The position numbers and the translations under genes were made by a program. DNA of 64,000 nucleotides from a virus: positions 150,643 to 214,642 of the IMG/VR virus record IMGVR_UViG_3300049048_000052; one strand, written 5' to 3'. Positions 41,665-50,403 of this stretch are shown one piece after another. Positions within the stretch are counted from its first letter, which is position 1; every line of letters begins with the position of its first letter. The notes beneath the pieces are model-generated. The model had not been told where the DNA came from. It did not search any database and saw nothing but the letters and a program-made list of their open reading frames with translations.

Positions 41665-42355
41665 GACTAGAAACATATTCTATGACACTGAGTTCATAGA
41701 AAGGGGCCCTGATTACCCCCTAACCCTTATCAGCATAGGTATGGTAGATGATGATGGTAGAACCTTCTATAGGGTCTCCTCTGAGTTTAGGGAGGAGGAC
41801 TGTAATGATTGGGTTAAGGCTAACGTACTACCTTACCTGGGTCCTACTCACCCTTGTAGTAGAGCTGAGATAGCTCATGATCTAATGGAGTTCATAGGGG
41901 CTGATAAGCCTAGGTGGTATGGTTATTACTCTGCCTATGACCATGTGCTCCTATGCCAACTCTTTGGTACTATGATAGAGCTTCCCAAGGGGTGGCCTAT
42001 GTATACTAGGGACATTAAGCAAATGTTGGATTCCATCGGCAATCCAGAGGTGCCTAAGGACTTCAATGGAGTACTCCATAACGCTCTTGAGGATGCTCTA
42101 TGGAATAAGAAGGTATACGAATGGCTATTAGGTCTAGGCTGTATAGAATCTAATGCTAGTCATAGGGATCGTATGGAACGCCTGTTATATGATATGAAGC
42201 TGGACTATAATAACCCCGAGCTAGTCCAATATTCCGGGTATGAAAATACGGATAATATAATCCTCTTAGGTAATGGAAGAGGCTACAGAGGTTTTACTGC
42301 AGAGTTCTTCTTTAATCCAGATGGATCCTTCGACCATCATGGAATATGGGAATAG
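41642..42355 (+). CDS. 3'-5' exoribonuclease-like protein (Rv2179c type)
   Basis: 237 aa from ATG 41642. DEDDh-type pattern: NIFYDTEFIE (Asp, Glu), LISIGMVDDDGRTFYRVS, YSAYDHVLL (second Asp), and HNALEDALWNKKV (His and Asp). This is the order in the Rv2179c-like exoribonuclease family. Likely RNA trimming or turnover; end-group specificity unknown. Followed by an ATTGATT element and the tRNA-like minihelix. Confidence 0.75.
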   Translation: MDTHNTNRTRNIFYDTEFIERGPDYPLTLISIGMVDDDGRTFYRVSSEFREEDCNDWVKANVLPYLGPTHPCSRAEIAHDLMEFIGADKPRWYGYYSAYDHVLLCQLFGTMIELPKGWPMYTRDIKQMLDSIGNPEVPKDFNGVLHNALEDALWNKKVYEWLLGLGCIESNASHRDRMERLLYDMKLDYNNPELVQYSGYENTDNIILLGNGRGYRGFTAEFFFNPDGSFDHHGIWE

Positions 42356-42376
42356 GTTAATTGATTATATAAAATA

Positions 42377-42416
42377 CCCCGGCCTGGTATAGGGAGTTCG
42401 ATTCTCCTACCGGGGA
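42377..42416 (+). ncRNA. tRNA-like minihelix (acceptor plus T arm only)
   Basis: Acceptor strand CCCCGGC (42377-42383), an 8-nt connector CTGGTATA, T arm GGGAG-TTCGATT-CTCCT (42392-42408) with a canonical GTTCGATTC T-loop, then ACCGGGG (42409-42415) and A. Six of seven acceptor pairs form; the seventh is C-A. No D or anticodon arm exists. It could be a tRNA remnant or a deliberate tRNA-like structure. It ends beside a hairpin that shares its GGGGA. Confidence 0.55.
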
Positions 42417-42429
42417 CTTTGGGAGTCCC
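42413..42429 (+). terminator. Hairpin following the minihelix
   Basis: Stem GGGACT/AGTCCC with loop TTGGG, overlapping the last bases of the minihelix so the two structures compete. No T-run. It may terminate transcription or act as a switch. Confidence 0.4.
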
Positions 42430-42467
42430 ATCTCCCTCCTATTGATTTCATAGATAATAAGGATACT

Positions 42468-43655
42468 ATGCTATCAAACAGATTTATGACCGAACCACTA
42501 TTTATAAGTATACTGGGCCCTGCGGGGGTCGGTAAGTCGTTTACGGTTAATGAGAAGCTTAAAGAGGATCCATCCTACTGTATGAGGACCAGTACCACTG
42601 GTATATCAGCAGTGAACCTAGGAGGGGGTGCCATGACTATTAACTCAGCCCTCAAATATTTTAATACTAAGCAGCTACTAATGAAGGTAGCCAATAAAGA
42701 AATAGATAGTATTCTGAAGAAGATCAGTGAGAGATTCAGGTACATAGTTATAGATGAGTGCTCTATGTTAGATGCCGCTCAGGTGGACCTTATATATACT
42801 GCTATATGTAGATTTAATGCTCAGAATAGAAAGAGGAAGTTAGGACTATATCTAACTGGTGATAGTGGTCAGTTGCCTGCTGTAAGTGGTAAGCCCTTCT
42901 TTGAGGCTAGATACTGGAATGCCTTTCATGTCTCATATCTAACTGAGGTAAAGAGACAGAGTGATAAGGACTTTATTAAGGCATTACAACTAGTGAGAGC
43001 AGGTAGGCCCGAGGAGGCTGTAGACTGGTTTGAGGAGAACATAGGATTCCATAGTTCTATTGATGAGGACTTTGAGGGCTCCACTTTCTTCTCTATGAAT
43101 GCTGAGGTGGATACCTATAACTTTAGGAAGCTCACTGAGTTAGAGGGCGTATCCAAGAAGTATGTAGCCCTAATAGAGGGTACACCTATGGCTGTGTGGA
43201 AGGACATACCTAAGTATGTTGAACTAAAGAAGGGCGCCCTCATTACTATCCTTATCAATAACATTGAGCAGGGTTATGCCAATGGTGATATGGCCATCGT
43301 CCAGGAGACCTTTGACACCTGTATCCTAGTTAAGCTACTGAGAACTAAGAGGCAGGTATACATCCATTATCATGGTGTAAATAATGTGCCCCTAGGTCAA
43401 TATAAACCTGTAGGTTCTATCAGTTACTTACCAGTTAGATTATCGTGGGCCAGCACTATTCATAAGAGTCAGTCTCTGAGTCTAGATGCAGTACAGATTA
43501 AGTTAGGTGGTGAGTTCCTAGAGAGATTAAGTGGTGGTTTATATACTGCTCTATCTAGAGTAAGGACAAAGGAAGGCCTACGCATAGTAGGTAATAGAGA
43601 ATCGTTTATACAAAGTTGTTACGTTGATCCTAGATACATTCCATATATTAAATAG
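42468..43655 (+). CDS. SF1 DNA helicase (Pif1/RecD/Dda-like)
   Basis: 395 aa. Walker A GPAGVGKS, motif Ia TTGISAVNLGG, motif II IDECSMLD, motif III LTGDSGQLPAV, motif V TIHKSQSLSLDAVQI, and motif VI LYTALSRVR. This is the 5'-3' Pif1/Dda arrangement, close in length to T4 Dda (439 aa). It probably helps start replication and clear proteins from DNA. AAGG lies before ATG. Confidence 0.9.
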   Translation: MLSNRFMTEPLFISILGPAGVGKSFTVNEKLKEDPSYCMRTSTTGISAVNLGGGAMTINSALKYFNTKQLLMKVANKEIDSILKKISERFRYIVIDECSMLDAAQVDLIYTAICRFNAQNRKRKLGLYLTGDSGQLPAVSGKPFFEARYWNAFHVSYLTEVKRQSDKDFIKALQLVRAGRPEEAVDWFEENIGFHSSIDEDFEGSTFFSMNAEVDTYNFRKLTELEGVSKKYVALIEGTPMAVWKDIPKYVELKKGALITILINNIEQGYANGDMAIVQETFDTCILVKLLRTKRQVYIHYHGVNNVPLGQYKPVGSISYLPVRLSWASTIHKSQSLSLDAVQIKLGGEFLERLSGGLYTALSRVRTKEGLRIVGNRESFIQSCYVDPRYIPYIK

Positions 43656-43665
43656 GTATAGATAA

Positions 43666-44415
43666 ATGAGTAACTTACAGGACCTCTACAGGGAAATGGA
43701 TAATAAAGTGAAGAATATGAATGAGCTCAAAACAGAGTTCTCTGAGCTTATGTTCTTTGTTGATTACCCAGAGATAGATACGGTTCACTTCTATTGTGAA
43801 TATGAATACAACGATCAGGGTGGTACTTATCCTGTGTTTAGGATAAACACAGTAGAAATACATGATGAGCAAAGAAGGGCTCAGTTCCTCAACCGTATGG
43901 GTTATCCAGATACTGATATGGAGGAATGGTTAGAGGAGGAAGGCAGCTATGAGTTTGGTTATATATTAGGTAGATATATTGAAAGCCATGCGGATGAATA
44001 TGGCGAGGGCTCCTTACATAATGATAGGGAAACTCTAGGAGAGCGTTGTCTAAGTCTGGCTCAGAGAATGAGTGAAGCTATAGGCTCATCCAATATCCCT
44101 ATCGTATATATAGTAGAAGAAGTCATAGTTAACTATGATGATTCCTACTATAGATTAGCAGAGGGTCATCAGGCTGACTCTGTATTCCTAGATAAGAAAG
44201 CAGCAGAGAAGAAAGCAGAGCAATGTGCCCTCTATATCCTTAAGGAATATGGTGATGACATAGAGTACATTGAGGATCATATCACCTGGCCTAGTGACTA
44301 TATGTACCTAGGAGCTGATAAGCTTGTACAGGATATATTAGATGGTACTTTAGGTATTGATAGAGTGGGATATAGCTCCCTTGCTAAAGTGAGGGAAATA
44401 AAAATAGAAGGTTAA
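43666..44415 (+). CDS. Hypothetical acidic protein, family member 1
   Basis: 249 aa, very acidic. Residues ~20-65 (ELKTEFSELMFFVDYPEIDT, EYEYNDQGGTYPVF) match the start of the three small proteins at 45121-46392, whose shared core is F..YP.....V......YND.GG. The C-terminal part (YIVEEVIVNYDDSYY, KKAAEKKAEQCALYILKEYG) is unique. Function unknown. Precedes the TIM-barrel gene by 1 nt. Confidence 0.65.
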   Translation: MSNLQDLYREMDNKVKNMNELKTEFSELMFFVDYPEIDTVHFYCEYEYNDQGGTYPVFRINTVEIHDEQRRAQFLNRMGYPDTDMEEWLEEEGSYEFGYILGRYIESHADEYGEGSLHNDRETLGERCLSLAQRMSEAIGSSNIPIVYIVEEVIVNYDDSYYRLAEGHQADSVFLDKKAAEKKAEQCALYILKEYGDDIEYIEDHITWPSDYMYLGADKLVQDILDGTLGIDRVGYSSLAKVREIKIEG

Positions 44416-44416
44416 T

Positions 44417-45124
44417 ATGAAAGGTTTATCTATTACAGCCATCGGTCGGCGTCCCATAGAGGAATGTGTAAATATCTACTATGAGTTGATCGATAAGCTA
44501 GGAGTAGAGTACCTTCAGTTAGCAGTTGGGTCTAAGTGTAATGTGGAGTATTTAGATGGCCTAGATACTCCCTTTACTCTGCATGATAGCTGTCTATACG
44601 AGGGGGACTCTAGGTTATTCATTAATCCGTTAGAAGATACTAACTATGATAGGTATAAGGACTTCATAGAGAAGCACCAGGTTAGTTATATGGGTATACA
44701 TCCTCCATTAAAGAAGGACTGTACTCAGCGTGAGTTAAGAGAAGGCCTTCAGTATATGTCTAAGTACTTAGGTATACCTGTGGCCCTAGAGATAATGCCT
44801 AGTCCTGAGTACTGGATGTCTGAGGATAATATGGTACCTGGTGTCCCTATCCTCCTGGATATTAGTCATATAAATCTATGGACTGAGGGTAATCTTAGTA
44901 GGGCCGAGAATGTCTCCTTATCCCTATTAGAGAGATACCAAGTACTAGAGATACATCTCTCACATAACAGAGGCAGGGCTGATTCTCATGATATGATTCC
45001 GAGGTCCATCTGGTTTAACCAATACTTAGAACAGTGGGACGATGAGTATCGTCTTGTAACCTATGAGTCTGTACCTATTGATTATAAGGAATACGAAAGG
45101 TTAGATAAGAGGAGAAATAAATGA
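44417..45124 (+). CDS. TIM-barrel metalloenzyme-like protein (DUF692/MNIO-like)
   Basis: 235 aa with a beta-alpha barrel pattern: LSITAIGRRP, LQLAVGS, FTLHDSCLY, MGIHPPL, VALEIMPSPEY, ILLDISHINLW, LEIHLSHNRGRADSHDM, LVTYESVP. The ordered H, H, E, D, H, H/D/H and E residues at strand ends fit a metal site as in DUF692 multinuclear iron enzymes or xylose-isomerase-like proteins. DUF692 enzymes modify peptides; whether this one does is not known. The last 4 nt overlap the next paralogous gene. Confidence 0.45.
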   Translation: MKGLSITAIGRRPIEECVNIYYELIDKLGVEYLQLAVGSKCNVEYLDGLDTPFTLHDSCLYEGDSRLFINPLEDTNYDRYKDFIEKHQVSYMGIHPPLKKDCTQRELREGLQYMSKYLGIPVALEIMPSPEYWMSEDNMVPGVPILLDISHINLWTEGNLSRAENVSLSLLERYQVLEIHLSHNRGRADSHDMIPRSIWFNQYLEQWDDEYRLVTYESVPIDYKEYERLDKRRNK

Positions 45125-45528
45125 CATTAAACATAGATGACTTAGTCCTTAAACTTAAGAGGACCCATAATCTGCTGACCACTTATAAATTGTTTCAGAA
45201 GTACCCTGAGATTAAACAGGTTAAAGTAAGGTTCTCTAACCAATATAACGATTGGGGTGGTTATGATGAGGTTATTGAACTAAAAGGTGTGGGACTCTTT
45301 GAGGATAAAGCAGAAGAGTTCACAGCCTCTATGAAGAGGTTTGCTAGCCCAGACCTTAATTTAGAAGAGATCATAGAATGTGGTTCAGGATACCCGCAGC
45401 AACTTCATTATATTGAGGATGAGGAAGTCACTTATACTAATCCAGGCCCCGAGGTTATAGAGAGTAATCTACTCAGTATTGAGGCTATGCTCTGGGGCAT
45501 CAATAAGTTAAATGAAGTACAGGAATGA
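45121..45528 (+). CDS. Hypothetical protein, family member 2
   Basis: 135 aa. Pattern: LKRTHNLLTTYKLFQKYPEI, QYNDWGGYDEVIEL, GSGYPQQLHYIEDEEVTYTN followed by PGP, then a helix EAMLWGINKL. Coupled on both sides (ATGA overlaps). One of three consecutive copies of the same fold. Function unknown. Confidence 0.7.
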   Translation: MTLNIDDLVLKLKRTHNLLTTYKLFQKYPEIKQVKVRFSNQYNDWGGYDEVIELKGVGLFEDKAEEFTASMKRFASPDLNLEEIIECGSGYPQQLHYIEDEEVTYTNPGPEVIESNLLSIEAMLWGINKLNEVQE

Positions 45529-45962
45529 GTAGCGCTAATATAGGTGTTCTAGTAGAAAAACTAAAGATAACCCATAACTTGCTAGAGACCCTAAAGTTCT
45601 TTCATAAATATCCTCAACTTGATTATGTGGTGGTTAAACACTCTAATAACTATAACGATGAGGGTGGGTTCTATGACTCCGTGTCGCTGTATGACTTTGA
45701 GATATTAGAGGGACAGGAGCAATTCCTATTGGAAGCCTTTAACTTCAATGTATGTAACCCTGATCATATATGTGCCTTTGATATAGAGGATACCACTGGA
45801 TATCCCAACACACTATGGTTTACCTATGATGGGGATGAGGTTACCTACCACAACCCTGGACCTGATAAGGCAGCCGCTTACATTGATCATACAGAGACTA
45901 CTATTAAGGGCATCAATGCCTTATTTGAACTAAACGATATGTGTAAGGGTAAGTATGAGTGA
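45525..45962 (+). CDS. Hypothetical protein, family member 3
   Basis: 145 aa. Same order: LKITHNLLETLKFFHKYPQL, NNYNDEGGFYDSVSLYDFEI, TTGYPNTLWFTYDGDEVTYH with NPGP, and a final helix TTIKGINALFEL. Overlaps both neighbours by 4-8 nt. Confidence 0.7.
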   Translation: MSSANIGVLVEKLKITHNLLETLKFFHKYPQLDYVVVKHSNNYNDEGGFYDSVSLYDFEILEGQEQFLLEAFNFNVCNPDHICAFDIEDTTGYPNTLWFTYDGDEVTYHNPGPDKAAAYIDHTETTIKGINALFELNDMCKGKYE

Positions 45963-46392
45963 AAGTCTGGCAACCGGCATTATAAAAGAGCTGAAAAAGT
46001 TACACAATGCATTGAGAACTCTAGAGTTCTTTAAGGAATACCCTCAAGTAGAGAGCCTTCAGGTTGAGTGCTGTAGGAGCTATGATGACCATGAGTATTA
46101 TGATGATATGCAACTGGTCAAGATAGAACTTATAGAGGGTAGAGAGGAAGAGTTCTGTGACCTAATACAGGTAGATAGGACCTACTGGAAGGAGGAGGGC
46201 TTTGGGTTTGAAGTAGAACCCCAAACTAACTACCCTCATGAGTATCTCATGTATATGCACGATGGTTATATAGTCGATTATGTTAATCCAGGGCCTGCCT
46301 TAATAGATTGTAATATAAGATCTATTGAGGGAAGACTTAGGGCGATAGCAGGTTTATTACATATGGACTTAGAGGAATATGACTATAATTAA
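45955..46392 (+). CDS. Hypothetical protein, family member 4
   Basis: 145 aa. Same order with more changes: LKKLHNALRTLEFFKEYPQV, RSYDDHEYYDDMQLVKIELI, QTNYPHEYLMYMHDGYIVDY with VNPGP, and a final helix. Overlaps the DNA ligase gene by 14 nt. Confidence 0.7.
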   Translation: MSESLATGIIKELKKLHNALRTLEFFKEYPQVESLQVECCRSYDDHEYYDDMQLVKIELIEGREEEFCDLIQVDRTYWKEEGFGFEVEPQTNYPHEYLMYMHDGYIVDYVNPGPALIDCNIRSIEGRLRAIAGLLHMDLEEYDYN

Positions 46393-47509
46393 AGAAAGTC
46401 CTACATACATCAGTAAAGCTAAGAAAGGTAATGATAAGTTCTGGAGGATAGCTGTACTTGAGAAAGGCACATCTTATTACACCAGACAGGAATACTGGCA
46501 GACCACTAATGATGGCACGGATAGTGTCCATCAGTTTAGTGAACCTAAGCTCATTACACCTAAGAACGTAGGTAAGAAGAACGAGACTAGCCCCCTAGCA
46601 CAAGCCCTATCTGAGATGGAGTCAACTATACTCCGATATAAGGATAAGGGTTATCATCTAGAGGGTGAAGACGCGGCTACCCTCATACTACCTATGCTTG
46701 CTATGGAATATAGTAAACGTAAGGCAGTCAATAAGGTTACATGGCCTATGTATGGTCAACCCAAGTTAGACGGGGCCCGTTGCTTATACAGTAATAAGAC
46801 TGGATTCTATAGTAGGATGGGTAAACCTTTCCTAGCTGAGGTTACAGCTCATATTCACAGACCAAGTATCAAGGATAGCTACATACTAGATGGAGAGCTT
46901 ATACTACTTAGGCCCTATACTTTCCAGGATACAATGAAGGCCATCAAGAAGTTTAGGGAGGACCTAAGTCCTCAGCTAGTATATGTAACCTACGATGTTA
47001 TAGATACTGAGAATCTAGATATGCCCTTCATTGAGAGGCTAGACTTATTAGATCATATCCATTCTATCTTTCTATCTAGAAGTATGGTGACCTGTAAGAC
47101 TGAGACTCTAGTCGACGAGGAGGATATGCTTAAGTATCATACAGAGATTATCCGATTAGGCTTCGAGGGCACAATGCTTAGGGATCCTAACTCTACCTAT
47201 AGTATTAATCATAGGAGCGCTGGGCTACTCAAGTATAAGGACTTCCTTGATGATGACTTTGAGATCACTAATGTAGTCTCAGGTGTGGCTAAGTTCAAGG
47301 ACTGCGGCATATTCGAATGTAGAACCAAGGATGGTCAGATCTTCTCTGTAACACCTCAGGGCACCCTTGAGGAGAAGCAGGAGTACCTCAAGAAGTCCAA
47401 GGAGTTAATTGGTCAGTTACTTAAAGTTAAATATCAGAATTTATCAGAGGATGGTATACCTAGATTCCCAGTGGGTATAGGTATACGAGATAAAAATGTA
47501 GAGGGCTAA
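46379..47509 (+). CDS. ATP-dependent DNA ligase
   Basis: 376 aa. N-terminal ~85 residues resemble a WGR-type domain (FWRIAVLEKG, KLITPKNVGKKNETS). The adenylation domain has motif I KLDGAR (Lys129), ILDGELIL (III), VYVTYDVID (IIIa), FEGTMLRDP (IV) and LLKYKDF (V), followed by an OB fold. It seals nicks during phage replication. ATG 46379 overlaps the preceding gene. Confidence 0.9.
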   Translation: MTIIKESPTYISKAKKGNDKFWRIAVLEKGTSYYTRQEYWQTTNDGTDSVHQFSEPKLITPKNVGKKNETSPLAQALSEMESTILRYKDKGYHLEGEDAATLILPMLAMEYSKRKAVNKVTWPMYGQPKLDGARCLYSNKTGFYSRMGKPFLAEVTAHIHRPSIKDSYILDGELILLRPYTFQDTMKAIKKFREDLSPQLVYVTYDVIDTENLDMPFIERLDLLDHIHSIFLSRSMVTCKTETLVDEEDMLKYHTEIIRLGFEGTMLRDPNSTYSINHRSAGLLKYKDFLDDDFEITNVVSGVAKFKDCGIFECRTKDGQIFSVTPQGTLEEKQEYLKKSKELIGQLLKVKYQNLSEDGIPRFPVGIGIRDKNVEG

Positions 47510-48802
47510 ATGTTAGATGATATTACTATTCAAAGGCTAGAGAGATTAAAGAACCACATAGGCCTGTCTAGTATACATCCTGACTTCAATACTAGAGGGG
47601 CGTCTAATTGCCCCTTTTGTAATAAGAAGGGTAAGGGTTATATAGTAGATGACCAGTTCTTCAAGTGCTATAGCAGTAGGTGTGCTACCCAAGGCGACCT
47701 CGTATCTATCTATAGGAAACTACACGGACTAGAGGGTAAAGGATCATTCTTTACAGCCATATCTGAGTTAGAGAAGCTAGCAGGACTATCTGATCTTACT
47801 GAGACTAATGATGAGAGATCTGAACTCTTAGGGGAGGTAGTTGACACCTATGCCTCTATCCTATGGACATCCGAGGGTAGAGAAGCACTCAAGTATCTAA
47901 AGAGTAGAGGCTTTGATGATATTAGCCTTAATATGTACCAAGTAGGATATGCACCACAAGGTTCAACCCTACTCAAGTATGGCTTTGATATTAATAAGCT
48001 AAGTCAGCATCAATTATATGATAGGCGCCATGAGAAGGAATACTTCTCTAATCGTATTACCTTCCCCATTAGGGATATGCAAGGTAAGTATGTTCATATA
48101 GTTGGTCGTTGGTTAGGTGATGTACCCAAGGATGAGAATGGGGATGATAAATGGCTAAGGTATAAGGACAGTAAGGGTCCAATTACTAGTAAGAACTACT
48201 TCGCCTTTGAGCATCTAATCCCTGCTTTTAGTCTTAGGAACAAACCATACCTTGTATTAACTGAAGGGTTCCCTGATGCACTAACCTTAAATCAGGCAGG
48301 CATTCCTGCTATAGCTATCCTAGGACTTGAAGGCCTTCTTAAACAGTATCAAAAGTTTAAGGATCTAGAGGAACTAATAGTCGTAGCTGATAATGATTAC
48401 TTTGCTGAGGATCATCCATTATATCCGCTTGAATATAAGAGTTGGAGAAGGTTGATACCACAACTAGTAGAGCTGCAGATCATGCTACCTCAGGTCAAGA
48501 TCAGTTGGCTTATGGTACCTGAGGGCGGCACCACTAGTAGAGGTATTAGCTATAGCTGTAAAGATGTTAATGATTGGTATAACAGATCTGGTATGAGCAG
48601 TAGAGATCTACAGGCTCATATCATAGCTAATAAACAAGAGTTAGTACCTACCCTCATAGAGAAGTGGGGCCCAGATCTTAGTAGACACTTATCCTTAATT
48701 AGGTTAATAACTGCTACGGGCTCTGATGTTAGGCAACTAGAGAGATATATACCTGTGGGCTGGAGTCCTATAACGTACGCATCTCAAGTCTTCTCTTCAT
48801 GA
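47510..48802 (+). CDS. DNA primase (DnaG/T7 gp4 primase type)
   Basis: 430 aa. Zinc finger CPFC...CYSSRC with TQGDLVSIYR, DnaG-like core (GYAPQGSTLL, RITFPIRDMQGKYVHIVGR), and TOPRIM LVLTEGFPDAL (Glu) with IVVADNDY (DxD). No helicase domain is fused, so a separate replicative helicase is needed. It makes RNA primers for the polymerase. Starts 1 nt after the ligase gene. Confidence 0.85.
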   Translation: MLDDITIQRLERLKNHIGLSSIHPDFNTRGASNCPFCNKKGKGYIVDDQFFKCYSSRCATQGDLVSIYRKLHGLEGKGSFFTAISELEKLAGLSDLTETNDERSELLGEVVDTYASILWTSEGREALKYLKSRGFDDISLNMYQVGYAPQGSTLLKYGFDINKLSQHQLYDRRHEKEYFSNRITFPIRDMQGKYVHIVGRWLGDVPKDENGDDKWLRYKDSKGPITSKNYFAFEHLIPAFSLRNKPYLVLTEGFPDALTLNQAGIPAIAILGLEGLLKQYQKFKDLEELIVVADNDYFAEDHPLYPLEYKSWRRLIPQLVELQIMLPQVKISWLMVPEGGTTSRGISYSCKDVNDWYNRSGMSSRDLQAHIIANKQELVPTLIEKWGPDLSRHLSLIRLITATGSDVRQLERYIPVGWSPITYASQVFSS

Positions 48803-48841
48803 TTTAATTGATCCATTGATTGGTACTTAAACTTAAGAACC

Positions 48842-49405
48842 ATGTCGATAACTAATATAATTAATGTCTATGATCAAGCTACCCAAGCTGATGTACTAAA
48901 GGGTAGCCAGTGGTATTCTAATGCCCGTCTAATAGCAGAGCATATGAGTAGAGAGTATGATGTTCCAATAGAACAATGTGTTGCAGTCATGTCAGCCCTC
49001 TCACCTAGAAATAGATGGGAGAATAACATAGAGGATGCAAGAACTGTACTAAGGGCATTCAAGGAAGGTAAAGGTGAGGGGGATGTTAAGGTACATACCT
49101 TCAATAAGAATAAGACAAAGGCCTTTGAGGTATTAAGGCAGGGCAATCCTGGACTTGTAACTACCTCTAATAAGACTAGGGCCTTCTTTGATAATATAGT
49201 TAATCCTTATAGTGACAAGGTGACCGTGGATGTACATGCTTATAGTGTATATAACGGAGAACGCCTAAGTAAACCAAGTATAAGTAATAGTAAATATAAA
49301 GAAGTTAGTGATAGTTATAAGGAGGCCGCAACTCAGATAGGGGTAAAACCTTATGAGTTACAGGCTATAACCTGGGTAACTTGGAAGCGTATAAATAAGA
49401 TATAA
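48842..49405 (+). CDS. DUF7178-like protein
   Basis: 187 aa. WYSNARLIAEHMSREYDVPI, CVAVMSALSPRNRWENNIED, NKNKTKAFEVL, RAFFDNIVNP, VTVDVHAYSVYNG and ELQAITWVTWKR match a phage family (DUF7178) of helical proteins resembling HhH-type DNA glycosylase folds. Biological role not established. ATTGATT precedes it. Confidence 0.65.
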   Translation: MSITNIINVYDQATQADVLKGSQWYSNARLIAEHMSREYDVPIEQCVAVMSALSPRNRWENNIEDARTVLRAFKEGKGEGDVKVHTFNKNKTKAFEVLRQGNPGLVTTSNKTRAFFDNIVNPYSDKVTVDVHAYSVYNGERLSKPSISNSKYKEVSDSYKEAATQIGVKPYELQAITWVTWKRINKI

Positions 49406-49423
49406 GAACAAACTATAAATATT

Positions 49424-50098
49424 ATGCAGAGTGCTATACATATAGAAACTGGAGGCTCAGACAATGTAGTTGGACCTATAGTAGGAGTGGGTATAGCAAT
49501 AGATGATCATGAAGTAGCTGCCTTAAGGGGATTGCTTCATATAGCTATATCCCCTAATAGATTACGTGATATAAACTATAAATCCCTTTATGAGATCTTA
49601 GAGGTCCTAGATAAGGTCAATGGTAATAGGGAATCGCAGGGTCAACCTAGACTCATGAGAGGGGATCTGATAATAAGGAAGGCCGACTGGCTAGATTACT
49701 ATGGTAAAGAGTCCTCCATATTAGGTATGATCCGCAGCTTAAAGCTCAGAATGAGAGCAGAGTATGGGGTCAATACAAAGGATATAAGCTGTACTGAGTT
49801 AGATCTAGGTGGTCCTGATATAGGCAGTGTTACTTCCTTATTAGCTTATATACACTCCCGTGCAATTAGGGAGTCCTATATTATTAATTATGATCTACAC
49901 TTCCCTGGATTAGGTCTTATTAATCATAGAGGTAAGTTAAACAAAGAGCATATAAGGCGCCTAATGAAAATGAGAGTTAGGCCCGACTTCTATATATCAC
50001 ATTTATTAGTAGAGCTATCAAAGGAATTAGATGATGTTACTACAGAAAGTAATAGATACGTGTCTGGATTACCAAGCGCAGAAGGGAATCAAACTTAA
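49424..50098 (+). CDS. RNase HII-like protein with altered active site
   Basis: 224 aa. The C-terminal segment FPGLGLINHRGKLNKEHIRR aligns with the RNase HII YPGYGFAKHKGY.T.EH region, and SVTSLLAYIHSRAIRESYII aligns with the SIAAASILAKV.RD helix. The N-terminus IETGGSDNVVGPIVGVGIAI aligns with [20 protein letters not shown], but the catalytic Asp-Glu becomes Glu-Thr. It is either a divergent nuclease or a non-catalytic RNA/DNA hybrid binder. Confidence 0.5.
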   Translation: MQSAIHIETGGSDNVVGPIVGVGIAIDDHEVAALRGLLHIAISPNRLRDINYKSLYEILEVLDKVNGNRESQGQPRLMRGDLIIRKADWLDYYGKESSILGMIRSLKLRMRAEYGVNTKDISCTELDLGGPDIGSVTSLLAYIHSRAIRESYIINYDLHFPGLGLINHRGKLNKEHIRRLMKMRVRPDFYISHLLVELSKELDDVTTESNRYVSGLPSAEGNQT

Positions 50099-50372
50099 TG
50101 AGTTTCTGTTAGATCTGGATAGCCATGTGTGTCAGGCGGACTTCTTGGTAGGGGATGACGTACTGAATGCCTATGTAGACTTTATGTCTCACATAACTAC
50201 ATTAGGTAAAGCACTTGGTATGTATGGAGAGGAGAAAGTCTTTGATCCTGCTGCTATAGAATCATTGAGGGATCCTGCATTTGCATCTAAGTATCTTCAG
50301 GTATTTAGAGGTAAGAGATTGGATGCCCTATCAAAGATCAAGGAAAGCAGGACTTCACAAGTGCTAGAATAG
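50034..50372 (+). CDS. Hypothetical protein
   Basis: 112 aa from the second ATG of the pair at 50031/50034. Helical, with Cys residues (DTCLDYQ, SHVCQADFLVGDD). Overlaps the RNase HII-like gene by 65 nt in another frame. Unrecognised. Confidence 0.55.
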   Translation: MLLQKVIDTCLDYQAQKGIKLNEFLLDLDSHVCQADFLVGDDVLNAYVDFMSHITTLGKALGMYGEEKVFDPAAIESLRDPAFASKYLQVFRGKRLDALSKIKESRTSQVLE

Positions 50373-50403
50373 AGTCTGAAAAAGACTATATTTATATTGA
50401 TTT

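Noticed and set aside
42361-42420. A complete tRNA gene
   Set aside because: Only acceptor and T arms can be formed; there is no room for D and anticodon arms, so it is reported as a minihelix.
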